Shown piece after piece: positions 16,422-25,296 of a DNA stretch of 64,000 nucleotides. Location: NCBI GenBank assembly GCA_900755895.1, contig CAAEIG010000125.1:16643-80642 (forward strand). Reading direction: 5' to 3'. Below the pieces are notes generated by a model. It saw only the letters and a program-made list of their open reading frames with translations. It was not told where the DNA came from and searched no databases. The position numbers were made by a program, and so were the translations under genes. The DNA is from Clostridia bacterium (GTDB lineage Bacteria > Bacillota > Clostridia > Oscillospirales > Acutalibacteraceae). Numbering within the stretch: the first letter of the stretch is position 1; every line of letters starts with the position of its first letter.

Positions 16422-17741
16422 ATGTACCAGTTTAACAGAGAGGAGTATCAGCGCCGCATGGCCTGGTACACTGATGCCCGTTTTGGCATGTTCATCCATT
16501 GGGGATTGTACGCCATCCCGGCTCGGGGCGAATGGGTGCGAAGCTTTGAGGAGATGCCCAAGGAGGACTACATGCCCTTCTTTGAGGAGTTCAATCCTGT
16601 GGACTTTGATCCCAGGGCCTGGGCGAGAGCAGCAAAAGAGGCCGGCATGAAGTACGTGGTGCTCACTGCAAAGCATCATGACGGTTTCTGCCTGTTTGAC
16701 AGCAAGTACACCGATTTCAAATCCACCAATACCCCCTTTGGCAGGGATATTGTGAAGGAGTTCGTGGAAGCCGTCCGGGGCGAGGGACTGAAGGTCGGTC
16801 TCTATTTCACTCTGTTGGATTGGTACCATCCGGATTATCCTCACTTTGGGGACCAGAATCACCCCATGCGCAACAATCCTGCTTACGGCAATGAGAATCG
16901 TGATTTCTCTCGCTATGTAGAGTACCTCCACAACCAGGTACGGGAGATCTGCACCAACTACGGCAAGCTGGACGTCCTCTGGTTCGATTTCTCCTATGAG
17001 AACGAGAACTATGTCATGCGTGGTGAGACCTGGAAGGCCACTGAGCTGGTGAATATGGTCCGAGAGCTTCAGCCGGAGGTCATCATCGACAACCGCCTGG
17101 AAGTCAGCGGCGAAGGCTTTGGCTCCATGTGGGAGGGCAATCCCACTCCCTATCACGGCGACTTTGTCAGCCCTGAGCAGATCATTCCCCCCAACGGCAT
17201 TCAGGACAAGAACGGCAACGACCTGATCTGGGAAGCCTGCATCACCATGAACAACCATTGGGGCTATTGCCAGAACGACCGGTTCTTCAAGCCCTCTTCC
17301 ATGCTCATCAAGAAGCTAGTGGAGTGTGTCTCCAAGGGCGGCAACCTGCTGCTCAACGTGGGTCCCGACGCCAGGGGCAATATCCCGCCCCAGTCCATGG
17401 AGATTCTGCGGCAGATCGGCGCCTGGATGAAGGAGAACTCCCAGAGCATCTACGGCTGCGGTAAGTCCGGCCTGGAGAAGCCCGATACCGGACGCATCAC
17501 CCGCAAGGGCAACAAGCTCTATTACCATCTGTTTGAGAACACCGTGGGCCCCATGCCGCTGCTGGGTATCCAGGAGGAGCAGGTAGAGAAGGTGCGCTAT
17601 TTGGCGACCGGCGCAGAGATCAAGCTCTCCAAGAGCTGGATGAGCAGCAATTACCCGGACATTGTGTTTGCCGACCTGGGCGAGGATCCCATCCTGCCCG
17701 ATCCGGTGGACACGGTTTTGGAAGTCACCTTGAAGGAGTAA
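16422..17741 (+). CDS. Alpha-L-fucosidase, GH29
   Basis: Cleaves alpha-L-fucose from glycans by retention. The 439-aa protein opens with RRMAWYTDARFGMFIHWGLYAIP-type features (FIHWGLY near 23), has YVVLTAKHHDGFCLFDSKYT near 78-97 (substrate-binding His pair) and the likely nucleophile D189 in LWFDFSYE. There is no signal peptide, so it acts in the cytoplasm on imported fucosides. The start at 16422 has GAGAGGAG 8 bp upstream; longer in-frame starts lack this. Followed after 3 bp by cutC and then a transglutaminase-like gene, forming a three-gene operon that suggests use of host or dietary fucosylated glycans. Confidence 0.93.
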   Translation: MYQFNREEYQRRMAWYTDARFGMFIHWGLYAIPARGEWVRSFEEMPKEDYMPFFEEFNPVDFDPRAWARAAKEAGMKYVVLTAKHHDGFCLFDSKYTDFKSTNTPFGRDIVKEFVEAVRGEGLKVGLYFTLLDWYHPDYPHFGDQNHPMRNNPAYGNENRDFSRYVEYLHNQVREICTNYGKLDVLWFDFSYENENYVMRGETWKATELVNMVRELQPEVIIDNRLEVSGEGFGSMWEGNPTPYHGDFVSPEQIIPPNGIQDKNGNDLIWEACITMNNHWGYCQNDRFFKPSSMLIKKLVECVSKGGNLLLNVGPDARGNIPPQSMEILRQIGAWMKENSQSIYGCGKSGLEKPDTGRITRKGNKLYYHLFENTVGPMPLLGIQEEQVEKVRYLATGAEIKLSKSWMSSNYPDIVFADLGEDPILPDPVDTVLEVTLKE

Positions 17742-17744
17742 GTT

Positions 17745-18500
17745 ATGGCAGTTCCTTTTGTGCTGGAAGCCTGTGTGGACAGTCTGGACTCGGCCCTAGC
17801 CGCCAAGGAGGGTGGGGCCACACGGCTGGAGTTGTGTGCCAATTTGATCATCGGAGGAACCACTCCCATGCCCTCCCTGGTGGAGGCTGTTAAGAGCAAA
17901 ACCGGATTGCCCGTCCACGTACTGCTGCGGCCCCGGTTTGGCGATTTTCTCTACACATCTCAGGAACAGGAGTTGCTCCTTCAGGACGCCCGCTCCTTGC
18001 TGGACGCCGGGGCCGACGCCCTGGTCTCTGGGTTTCTCACCCAGGACGGGGACCTGGATCTGGAGCATCTAGCTCCCTTGGTGAATCTGTGCCATAGCCG
18101 GGGCAAACGGTTCACCCTGCACCGGGCCTTTGATGTGTGCCGGGATCCGCTGCATGCCTGGGAGCAGTGCCAGGAGTTGGGTGTGGATACGGTGCTGACC
18201 TCTGGTCAAGGGAACACCTGCCTGGAGGGTTTGCCCCTGCTCAAGGAGCTGTGGCAGCGTCGGGGAGAGGTGGAGCTGCTCATCGGAGCGGGAGTGGACG
18301 CTGACGCCATCCGCCGGATCCGTCAGGAGCTGCCAGAGGCCAATGCCTTCCACATGAGCGGGAAGATGGTGCTGCAAAGCTCCATGACCTACCACAAGTC
18401 AGGAGTGAGCATGGGCTTGCCGGGTTTTGATGAATACACCCTGTGGCGCACAGATCCTCAGCGGATTCGCGCAGCCAGAAAGGAGCTGATGGAATCGTGA
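17745..18500 (+). CDS. cutC: CutC family protein (TIM barrel)
   Basis: A 251-aa CutC-type barrel: FVLEACVDSLDSA at the N-terminus, GGATRLELCANL near 25, VHVLLRPRFGDFLY near 56, LHRAFDVCRDP near 125 and LIGAGVDADAIRRI near 182. CutC was named for copper homeostasis, but that role is weakly supported. Its placement between a fucosidase and a transglutaminase-like gene suggests a sugar-linked role here (inference). GGAG lies 8 bp before the ATG, inside the end of the fucosidase gene. Its TGA overlaps the next GTG start. Confidence 0.9.
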   Translation: MAVPFVLEACVDSLDSALAAKEGGATRLELCANLIIGGTTPMPSLVEAVKSKTGLPVHVLLRPRFGDFLYTSQEQELLLQDARSLLDAGADALVSGFLTQDGDLDLEHLAPLVNLCHSRGKRFTLHRAFDVCRDPLHAWEQCQELGVDTVLTSGQGNTCLEGLPLLKELWQRRGEVELLIGAGVDADAIRRIRQELPEANAFHMSGKMVLQSSMTYHKSGVSMGLPGFDEYTLWRTDPQRIRAARKELMES

Positions 18501-20959
18501 AGTGGTCAAAGGAGCTGATAGACTACACCCACACCCACTTTCAGCAGCGGGAGCCCCTGTTTGGCTCCCGGCGGGAGAAAGTGGGGGCGCTGCTGGATGG
18601 TTGCCAGGAGGACGAGAAACTGCTGTTGTCTTTTCTCTACGCCACCATGCCCATCTCCGATGTGGGGGATTACAGCCCGGAGTTCTTTTTGAACATGGTA
18701 CGTCATGGGCTGCGGCTGCGGCAGGAGTTCTCCTGGTGCGCTGCCCTGCCGGAACACCTGTTCTTGAAAGACGTGCTCTATCCCAGAATCAACACGGAGG
18801 AGCTCTCGGACTGCCGGGAGCTGTTCTGTCAAAAGTTGGCATCCCGGGTCCAGGGGCTGACGCTTCCCCAGGCCATCCTAGAGGTCAACCGCTGGTGCTG
18901 CGAGGAGGCCACCTACCGCTCCACGGATGGATGTACCTCCTCGGCGCTGGAGGTGTACCGCCGGGGTTACGGGCGCTGTGGTGAGGAGTCCACTTTCCTG
19001 GTGACGGCGTTGCGCAGTGTGGGAATTGCCGCCAGGCAGATCTATGTGCCCTGGTGGTCCCACTGCGACGATAACCACGCCTGGGTGGAGGCTTATGATG
19101 GAGAGGACTGGCATTATCTGGGCGCTTGTGAGCCGGAGCCCGTCCTGGACCGGGGCTGGTTCACCCATGCAGCCGCCCGGGCTATGATGGTCCACACCAG
19201 AGCGTTTGTCCAGGGAACCCGGGAGGAAGTGGCCTTTCTGTTCCCCGACAGTGCTCCGGAGGACTGGGACCTCTGTCAAGGAGTGGCATATGAAAATATC
19301 ACCTGTCGCTATGCCAAGACAAAGCTTCTCACCGTGGAGGCCCTGGACCGGGAAGGGAAGCCCCTGCCCGGCGCTTGGATTTCCCTATCTGTGATGAACA
19401 TGGCTGCTCCCCGGGAGATCCTTCGCCGCCCCACGGACAATCTGGGAAAAGCCACCATTCGAGTGGGAGAGGGGGCTGCTCTGTGCACCCTGTGGGATCC
19501 CACGCAGCCCGGCCTGTTGGGGGAAATCCTTCTAGGCCCGGAAGATACCTTGTGTCAGGTCCGCTTGGGGGAAACTTTGCCCTCCCAGGGAGAGGTGCAG
19601 TTTGCCGCGCCTCCCGATGCCGGTCTGACCATCCCTCCTCTGAGCCCGGAGATGGAAGCATCCCGTCAAGGCTGGCTTGAGACGGGCGAACAGCTGCGCC
19701 ACGCCAAGACAGAGGCGCTGCAAGCCCAGAAGCCCCAGACTCCCACGGGTCAATTGGGACGCATCTGGGGTTCTCTCACAGAGAAGGATCATGACAGGCT
19801 GCTCTCCCAGAAGTTGCTGGAAGACGGAACCGCTGTGTTTGCTTGGGAGAATTCTCTGCCCGCCCAGGGGTTCCAAGAGGGGTTGCTCTCTCCTCGGGTG
19901 GGGCTGGAGGTGCTCACCCCTTGGCATAAACTTTTGGCAGAGCGTTTTTTTCAGGAGGAACAGCAAACCGCCCGAAAGGATCCCCGTCTGCTGTGGGAGT
20001 GGGTGGAGGGCTCCGCTCCTTTGGATTTGGAATGTTATGGCGACCTGTGGGGCACCCCGGAGGGAATGCTCCAGGTCGGGGCCGCAACCAAACGGGGACA
20101 GACCCTATTATTCTGTGCTGCCTGCCGGGCTTTGGGGATTCCTGCCAAGCTGGTGGACGGACAACCCTGGTTCTGGCAGGACGAAAAGTTCCGTCCCTTG
20201 TGGGGGGAGGAACCTGTGGCACAGCTTGTGCTCTCAGCGCCTGAGGGACAGGAGGCTGTCTCCGGCCGGGACTACACCCTTTCCCGCCTAGGGTCTGAAG
20301 GATTCCACCCCTTGGAGACAGCAGCCGTAAAGGGTGGCGAAGCTTTCAAGATGGCTCTGGTGCCCGGCCGTTACCGTCTGTGGACGGTCACCAGAATGCC
20401 CAGTGGCAGTCAGTTGTGCAGATGGGAGGAGATCTCTCTGGAAACAGGTGTACCCAATAGGATGGAGTTGTCCTTTTTAGAGGGTGCCCCTGAGGACTTG
20501 CTGACCAGCTGTCCGCTGCCGGAATTTACTTTGGAAGATGCCCAGGGCGGGAAGCTTTCCAGCTCCCAGTTGTTGGAGCAGGAGCCCCTGACTGTGCTCT
20601 GCTTTTTGGAGCCCAACCGGGAGCCCACGGAACACCTGCTCAATGAGCTGCGGGAGGATGCTGCTGCGTTTCAAGAGGTACCCCTGTGCTTTGCTATGAC
20701 GGATCCCACTCAGAAGGATCGGACTCTGGGACTTGCTTTGGAAACGCTGCCCCAAGTCAAGCTGTACCGGGCGGATATGGCCGGAGAAGTTTCCGGTCTG
20801 GCCCGGCGGGTGTATCAGGAACCTGGCAGGCTGCCCCTGGTGCTGTTGGTTGACCGAAAAGGAAATGGCCTTTACAGCTGTAGCGGCTACAACGTGGGAA
20901 CAGCACAGCTATTAAAACGGCTGTATTCTGCGGCAAAATCGCTTTTTGAACAGGACTGA
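18497..20959 (+). CDS. Large transglutaminase-like protein with C-terminal thioredoxin-like domain
   Basis: An 820-aa cytoplasmic protein without signal peptide. A helical N-terminal region (1-130) precedes a transglutaminase/protease-like core with Cys161 (GRCGEES) and His194 (DNHAWVEA); the third residue is probably in LGACEPEP (about 209-215). A carboxypeptidase-regulatory-like beta region (about 270-390) follows, then a second, degenerate transglutaminase-like segment (about 475-590, RGQTLLFCAACRALGIPAKL) without the catalytic Cys in place. Residues 675-820 look like a thioredoxin fold (LSSSQLL, LTVLCFLEPN, LPLVLLVDRKG) lacking CXXC. The GTG start overlaps cutC by 4 bp (GTGA). It may cleave or deamidate a peptide-like or glycopeptide substrate; the substrate is unknown. 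Confidence 0.8.
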   Translation: MKWSKELIDYTHTHFQQREPLFGSRREKVGALLDGCQEDEKLLLSFLYATMPISDVGDYSPEFFLNMVRHGLRLRQEFSWCAALPEHLFLKDVLYPRINTEELSDCRELFCQKLASRVQGLTLPQAILEVNRWCCEEATYRSTDGCTSSALEVYRRGYGRCGEESTFLVTALRSVGIAARQIYVPWWSHCDDNHAWVEAYDGEDWHYLGACEPEPVLDRGWFTHAAARAMMVHTRAFVQGTREEVAFLFPDSAPEDWDLCQGVAYENITCRYAKTKLLTVEALDREGKPLPGAWISLSVMNMAAPREILRRPTDNLGKATIRVGEGAALCTLWDPTQPGLLGEILLGPEDTLCQVRLGETLPSQGEVQFAAPPDAGLTIPPLSPEMEASRQGWLETGEQLRHAKTEALQAQKPQTPTGQLGRIWGSLTEKDHDRLLSQKLLEDGTAVFAWENSLPAQGFQEGLLSPRVGLEVLTPWHKLLAERFFQEEQQTARKDPRLLWEWVEGSAPLDLECYGDLWGTPEGMLQVGAATKRGQTLLFCAACRALGIPAKLVDGQPWFWQDEKFRPLWGEEPVAQLVLSAPEGQEAVSGRDYTLSRLGSEGFHPLETAAVKGGEAFKMALVPGRYRLWTVTRMPSGSQLCRWEEISLETGVPNRMELSFLEGAPEDLLTSCPLPEFTLEDAQGGKLSSSQLLEQEPLTVLCFLEPNREPTEHLLNELREDAAAFQEVPLCFAMTDPTQKDRTLGLALETLPQVKLYRADMAGEVSGLARRVYQEPGRLPLVLLVDRKGNGLYSCSGYNVGTAQLLKRLYSAAKSLFEQD

Positions 20960-20988
20960 ATACAATCGCTGGAAAGGAGAACGCCTTT

Positions 20989-21510
20989 ATGGATAGCAAG
21001 ATGTTGGAACTGTTGATGACCCGGCGCAGTGTGCGCGCCTATAAGCCCGAGCAGATCACGGAAGAGGAGCTGGATGCCGTGACAAAAGCCGGCACCTATG
21101 CTCCCACGGGCATGGGGATGCAGTCCCCGGTGATTGTGGCGGTGCAGAGTCCCAAGTACCGCCAGGCTGTGATGGAATTGAACAAGCAAGCCCGGGGCGG
21201 TGATGGGGACCCCTATTACGGTGCGCCCACCATCTTGTTGGTGTTGGCAGATCCCCAGCGAGGCACCTGTGTGGAAGATGGCTCCTGTGTGTTGTGCACT
21301 ATGATGGACGCTGCCCATGCCATTGGGCTGGCCTCTTGCTGGATTCATGGCGAGCGGGAGATGTTCCAGCTGCCCGAGGGCAAAGCGCTCTTGCGAGAGT
21401 GGGGACTTTCCGAAGAGCTTCGCGGGGTTGGATCCTTGGCTCTGGGCTATGCTGCCGGACCGCTGCCCCAGCCAAAAGAGCGCAAGGCCGACTACATCAA
21501 GAAAGTGTGA
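20989..21510 (+). CDS. Nitroreductase family flavoprotein (short form)
   Basis: A 173-aa FMN-dependent nitroreductase-fold protein: LLMTRRSVRAYKPEQI at the N-terminus (FMN phosphate-binding Arg pair), APTGMGMQSP near 37 and a GLASCWIHGERE region near 115. Reactions of the family are NAD(P)H-dependent reductions of nitro, quinone or enone compounds; the natural substrate is unknown. GGAAAGGAGAACGCC precedes the ATG. It lies 29 bp after the transglutaminase gene with no terminator between them, so it may be the fourth gene of that operon. A terminator follows. Confidence 0.93.
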   Translation: MDSKMLELLMTRRSVRAYKPEQITEEELDAVTKAGTYAPTGMGMQSPVIVAVQSPKYRQAVMELNKQARGGDGDPYYGAPTILLVLADPQRGTCVEDGSCVLCTMMDAAHAIGLASCWIHGEREMFQLPEGKALLREWGLSEELRGVGSLALGYAAGPLPQPKERKADYIKKV

Positions 21511-21552
21511 CACCAAGTAAAATCAAGTCCCTTCTAGATGGGATAAAGGAGG

Positions 21553-21580
21553 ACGGCTCCCAATGGGGGCCGTTTTCCTT
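21553..21580 (+). terminator. Terminator after the nitroreductase gene
   Basis: The stem ACGGCTCCC / GGGGGCCGT (one T-G pair, AAT loop) is followed by TTTTCCTTT. Confidence 0.8.
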
Positions 21581-21592
21581 TGTCGTTTTGGC

Positions 21593-21621
21593 TTGTGTTT
21601 TGTCGGTTCTAAGGCTATAAT
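21593..21621 (+). promoter_or_regulatory. Promoter of the solute-binding lipoprotein gene
   Basis: TTGTGT (21593-21598), a 17-bp spacer, and TATAAT (21616-21621), 58 bp before the GTG start. Confidence 0.75.
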
Positions 21622-21679
21622 AGGAGCACGGCCGGAGCGTGCTCCAGGCCATTCCATTGTGAAAGGAAGGCGAGGCCTT

Positions 21680-23071
21680 GTGCATAGATTGAAAAAGGCG
21701 GCTGCCCTGCTGCTGGCGGCGTTGTTGACAGCGGGGATGCTCTCCGCCTGTGCTTCCCAGGAGGAAGTTTCCTCCCAGGTGGAAGATCCCAACCAGCTGG
21801 TGCTGGAGAACGACGGTTCCCCCACGGAGTTGGTGATCGCAGAGATTGAATACAGCCAGGAGCGCACACAAGCGCTCACTGAGATTGCTGAAAAATATAT
21901 GGCAGATTTTCCCGAAACGAAGATCCGCATTGTCACGGTAGACAGTGGGGAAGAGGCGCAGGCCCTTTTGGAAAAGGGCGATGCCGATCTGGTGGAGCTC
22001 TCCCAGGATCAGCTGCCAGAGTGTGTGGAGCAAGGCTTGTTGATGGATATGAACGACTATCTGGACCTGTGGGAAGAACGTTCCAGCCTGACGGCTCCGG
22101 CCAAGCAGGTTTTGGACGCCATGGGAGCCCAGTGGGACTATCTGATGCCTGCTACGCTGAATCAGGACTTGCTCTATTACCGCAGCGATTGGTTTGACGA
22201 GTACAACGAGGGTTTGGAAGAAGGACTGGTTTACTGCCGTGTTTGGGAGGACTTCCCGGACGCAGTTGAGAAATTGGCGGAAAAAGGTGCCGCTGGCCTG
22301 GTGTTTGGCGGCAAGGAGCACCTGGTGGACCTGTTTGATTCCATGTTGTGGAGCGCGGTGGTCCTGGGTCGGATGTATGATCCCGCCGCAGCCTACTTCT
22401 CCAAGGTAGAGGACAACGAGACAGTGTTCACCCTAGAGCAGGCGTACACTGCTGCGGATCAGCTGCAAGAGCTGATTCAAGGCGCTGTTCCCCAGGAGTC
22501 CCTGGATTGGACCGAGGACCAGGCGGTGGAGGCCTTCACAGAAGGGAAGGCCATTGCGCTGCTAGCTGGTCAGGACCGAATGGATGAGATTTCCTCCGCC
22601 ATGGATGAGGGCACTTGGGACGTGGCAGCCTACCCTCGGGGGATTGCCGGACAGGCCATCATTGGGCTGGAGTACACCGGCTTTGGTGTGGCTGCTTCCA
22701 GCGAGAACCAAGGCAATGCCGTGCATTTTCTGACATACCTGTCCAATCGTGATAACAATACTCACATGTCTGCGGTATGCGGCACAGTGCCCATTCACAC
22801 TGTGGCCGCCGACTTGGAGCCCACTTTGGAGGAGTCCCCCTTGGCGGTGAACCTGTTGATGGTCCGCCGGGCGGATTGGTACTATTACGCCCAGGAGCCG
22901 GTGATGTACCAGGCCCAGGACGGTTGGCGCCAGAAGGCGGACGAGGACCTGCGCGCATACCTGGATGGCAGTCTGAGCCAAGAGCAGCTGCTAGAGGGCT
23001 TTGCCGACTATTGGACCAAAGCCCTGGAACAGGAGGGCGAACTGTGGTGGCAGGAAGAGACGGAGGAGTGA
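21680..23071 (+). CDS. Extracellular solute-binding lipoprotein (ABC sugar-type SBP)
   Basis: A 463-aa lipoprotein. A basic, hydrophobic signal (HRLKKAAALLLAALLTAG) ends in the lipobox LSAC, with Cys at about residue 25, so it is anchored on the outer face of the membrane. The rest fits the family 1 periplasmic-binding fold used for oligosaccharides, including the FTEGKAIALLAGQDRMDEI stretch with the conserved F.EGKAAM-type motif, and a C-terminal lobe ending in a helix. The start is GTG at 21680, with AAAGGAAGG 9 bp upstream. It has its own promoter, and no permease or ATPase gene is adjacent, so it is an orphan SBP whose ligand is unknown. Confidence 0.88.
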   Translation: MHRLKKAAALLLAALLTAGMLSACASQEEVSSQVEDPNQLVLENDGSPTELVIAEIEYSQERTQALTEIAEKYMADFPETKIRIVTVDSGEEAQALLEKGDADLVELSQDQLPECVEQGLLMDMNDYLDLWEERSSLTAPAKQVLDAMGAQWDYLMPATLNQDLLYYRSDWFDEYNEGLEEGLVYCRVWEDFPDAVEKLAEKGAAGLVFGGKEHLVDLFDSMLWSAVVLGRMYDPAAAYFSKVEDNETVFTLEQAYTAADQLQELIQGAVPQESLDWTEDQAVEAFTEGKAIALLAGQDRMDEISSAMDEGTWDVAAYPRGIAGQAIIGLEYTGFGVAASSENQGNAVHFLTYLSNRDNNTHMSAVCGTVPIHTVAADLEPTLEESPLAVNLLMVRRADWYYYAQEPVMYQAQDGWRQKADEDLRAYLDGSLSQEQLLEGFADYWTKALEQEGELWWQEETEE

Positions 23072-23090
23072 TCCCCCCGCTCTTTGGCAC

Positions 23091-23119
23091 TTGTGAACCA
23101 AGAGGGAATTTGGTATAAT
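23091..23119 (+). promoter_or_regulatory. Promoter of thyX
   Basis: TTGTGA (23091-23096), a 17-bp spacer, and TATAAT (23114-23119), 41 bp before the thyX ATG. Confidence 0.8.
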
Positions 23120-23160
23120 AAATAGGATTGTGATGGGATAAGGAAAGGAGGAGCGCACAA

Positions 23161-23919
23161 ATGCAGGTAAAACTTCTGGCCTATACGCCGGATCCGGAAA
23201 AAACTGTAGCGTGTGCTGCCAAGCTGTGCTATGCCGCAGCGGATATTGATACAGTATATGAGGGGCTGACCGAGGAGAAGACGGCGTCCTTTTTGGAGAT
23301 GCTTCAGTCCATCGGCCATGAAAGTCCCATTGAGCATGCCAGCTTCACCTTTGGAATTCAAGGGGTGTCCCGGTCGCTGTTGGCCCAGATTACCCGGCAT
23401 CGAATCGCGTCCTTCAGTGTGCAGAGTCAGCGTTACGTGAAGGAGGATGGATTCCAGTTTGTGGTCCCACCGGAGATCGAGAAGATCCCCGAGGCAAAGG
23501 AGGAATTCCTCCGGGCTATGGAAGAGGACCAGCGCCACTATGAGCGACTGACCCAGCTGCTTCAGGAGAAGCACAAGGCAGAGCTGATGGCTGCCGGAGA
23601 GCCGGAGAAATCCGCCCAACGGAAGGCGGAAAAACGGGCTATTGAGGATGCCCGTTTTGTGCTGCCCAACGCCTGCGCCACCAAGATGATTATGACCATG
23701 AACGCTCGGTCGCTGCTGAATTTCTTCTCCAACCGTTGCTGCAACCGGGCTCAGTGGGAGATCCGGGAGTTGGCTACCCAGATGCTCAAAGAGGTGAAGG
23801 CCGTGGCGCCCCATCTCTTTGAAAAGGCGGGTCCGCCCTGCTTGCGGGGAGCATGTCCCGAGGGCAAAATGACCTGTGGAAAGGCCAATGAAGTTCGGGA
23901 AACCTTTCAAAAGCTGTAA
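23161..23919 (+). CDS. thyX: FAD-dependent thymidylate synthase ThyX
   Basis: Makes dTMP from dUMP with methylene-tetrahydrofolate, FAD and NADPH. The ThyX signature RHRxxSFSxxSxR appears as RHRIASFSVQSQRY near residue 80, preceded by ESPIEHASFTF near 58, and TMNARSLLNFFSNRCC near 180 contributes flavin-site residues. At 252 aa it is slightly longer than common ThyX proteins; an extra C-terminal stretch has cysteines (PPCLRGACPEGKMTC). AAAGGAGGAG precedes the ATG. It is followed 66 bp later by a dTMP kinase gene, giving two consecutive steps toward dTTP. Confidence 0.97.
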   Translation: MQVKLLAYTPDPEKTVACAAKLCYAAADIDTVYEGLTEEKTASFLEMLQSIGHESPIEHASFTFGIQGVSRSLLAQITRHRIASFSVQSQRYVKEDGFQFVVPPEIEKIPEAKEEFLRAMEEDQRHYERLTQLLQEKHKAELMAAGEPEKSAQRKAEKRAIEDARFVLPNACATKMIMTMNARSLLNFFSNRCCNRAQWEIRELATQMLKEVKAVAPHLFEKAGPPCLRGACPEGKMTCGKANEVRETFQKL

Positions 23920-23985
23920 GTTTTTCCTTGCAGCGACCCATACTAAGATGGATCGTGTCATTTTCACGAAAAAGGAGTGGAGCAC

Positions 23986-24651
23986 ATGAGCTTGATCGTG
24001 CTGGAGGGCTTGGACGGCAGCGGTAAGGGCACCCAGGCGGGGCTGCTCTGTCAGGCGCTGAAGGATCGAGGAACGCCTTTGCGCAAGGTGACTTTTCCCG
24101 ATTATGCCTCTCCTTCCTCAGCCCTGGTGAAAATGTACTTAAACGGCGACTTTGGTTCCAATCCAGGGGATGTGAACGCCTATGCAGCCAGCGCCTTTTA
24201 TGCAGTGGACCGTTACGCCAGTTTCCAGCGGGATTGGGGGACGGACTACCGGGATGGTTCCCTGATTCTCTGTGATCGGTATGCCACATCCAATATGGTG
24301 TACCAGATGGGGAAACTTCCCCGCCAGGAGTGGGAACCCTATTTGCGCTGGGTGGAGGAGTTCGAGTACGGCAAGTTGGGAATTCCCCGTCCCGATCTGG
24401 TGATCTATCTGGACATGCCCGTTGAGGTCTCCCAAAAGCTGCTGTTGGAGCGGTACCACGGGGACGATGGGAAAAAGGATATTCACGAAAACCACCTGGA
24501 TTTTTTGCGTTCCTGTGAGGAGTGCGCCCGGTTTGCTGTGGAGCTTCTAGGCTGGCGGGTGATTCCCTGCGCCAAAGAGGGCCAGCCCCTGCCGGTGGAG
24601 GAGATCCACCGGGCTGTGCTGGCGGCAGTGACAGAGGCTTTAACTGTGTGA
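23986..24651 (+). CDS. Thymidylate kinase (dTMP kinase-like)
   Basis: Phosphorylates dTMP to dTDP. The P-loop is GLDGSGKGTQ near residue 8, the DR motif is CDRYATSNMVYQ near 95-105 and FPDYASPSS near 38 is the nucleotide-binding region. The P-loop has Gly where most dTMP kinases have Thr (GKTTQ), so this is a divergent branch; a related deoxynucleotide substrate is possible. The start at 23986 has AAAGGAG 8 bp upstream; the in-frame GTG at 23977 overlaps that site. It directly follows thyX, supporting the dTMP role. Confidence 0.85.
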   Translation: MSLIVLEGLDGSGKGTQAGLLCQALKDRGTPLRKVTFPDYASPSSALVKMYLNGDFGSNPGDVNAYAASAFYAVDRYASFQRDWGTDYRDGSLILCDRYATSNMVYQMGKLPRQEWEPYLRWVEEFEYGKLGIPRPDLVIYLDMPVEVSQKLLLERYHGDDGKKDIHENHLDFLRSCEECARFAVELLGWRVIPCAKEGQPLPVEEIHRAVLAAVTEALTV

Positions 24652-24747
24652 TTCGATAGGGGGCTTCCCAAGGCAGTCCCTGAAATACTCACGGTGGCCC
24701 AGAGCGGATTGCAGGGCTGCGGTGGTTTTGGAAAGGATGGTAGTAAG

Positions 24748-25296
24748 ATGGTCGTAGTGTTTTTAGCAGACGGCTTTGAAGAAGTGGAAGCTCTGGCGCC
24801 GGTGGATCTCATGCGCCGGGCAGGCCTGACGGTGAAGACCGCCGGCGTCACCGGTATGGAAGTCACCGGCTCTCATGGGATCACTGTGAAAGCTGACTTA
24901 GCCGCCGAGGATGTGGACGTCTTCCAGGTGGAGGCCATGATGCTGCCCGGCGGGTTGCCCGGCACCCACAACCTGGAGAATTCCCCCGTGGTGCAGGGCT
25001 GTATTGACGCCTGTGTGAAGGAGGGCAAATTGGTGTCCGCCATCTGTGCGGCACCCTCCATCCTGGCCCACAAGGGATTGCTGAGGGGCAAGAACGCCAC
25101 AGCGTTCCCCAATTTCCAGAAGGACTTGACCGAGGGCGGAGCTGTGCTCAGTGAGGCATACGTCTGCCGTGACGGGCAGTTCCTCACCGGGCGTGGCATG
25201 GGTGTGGCCACCCAGTTTGGCCTGGCTCTGGTGGAGGCTCTGGTCTCCCCGGAGAAGGCTGCGGAGATCCGCGCTTCCATCCAATGGGAGACCTGA
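24748..25296 (+). CDS. DJ-1/PfpI family protein
   Basis: A 182-aa DJ-1/ThiJ fold protein: FLADGFEEVEALAPVDLMRRAG at the N-terminus (catalytic Glu in FEEVE, near residue 13), PGGLPGTHNLE near 70 and the nucleophile elbow Cys in SAICAAPSIL near 101. DJ-1 relatives act as glyoxalase III or protein deglycases against methylglyoxal; which applies here is unknown. The start at 24748 has GGAAAGGATGG upstream. It overlaps the start of the FTHF cyclo-ligase gene by 13 bp, so the two are translationally linked. Confidence 0.92.
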   Translation: MVVVFLADGFEEVEALAPVDLMRRAGLTVKTAGVTGMEVTGSHGITVKADLAAEDVDVFQVEAMMLPGGLPGTHNLENSPVVQGCIDACVKEGKLVSAICAAPSILAHKGLLRGKNATAFPNFQKDLTEGGAVLSEAYVCRDGQFLTGRGMGVATQFGLALVEALVSPEKAAEIRASIQWET

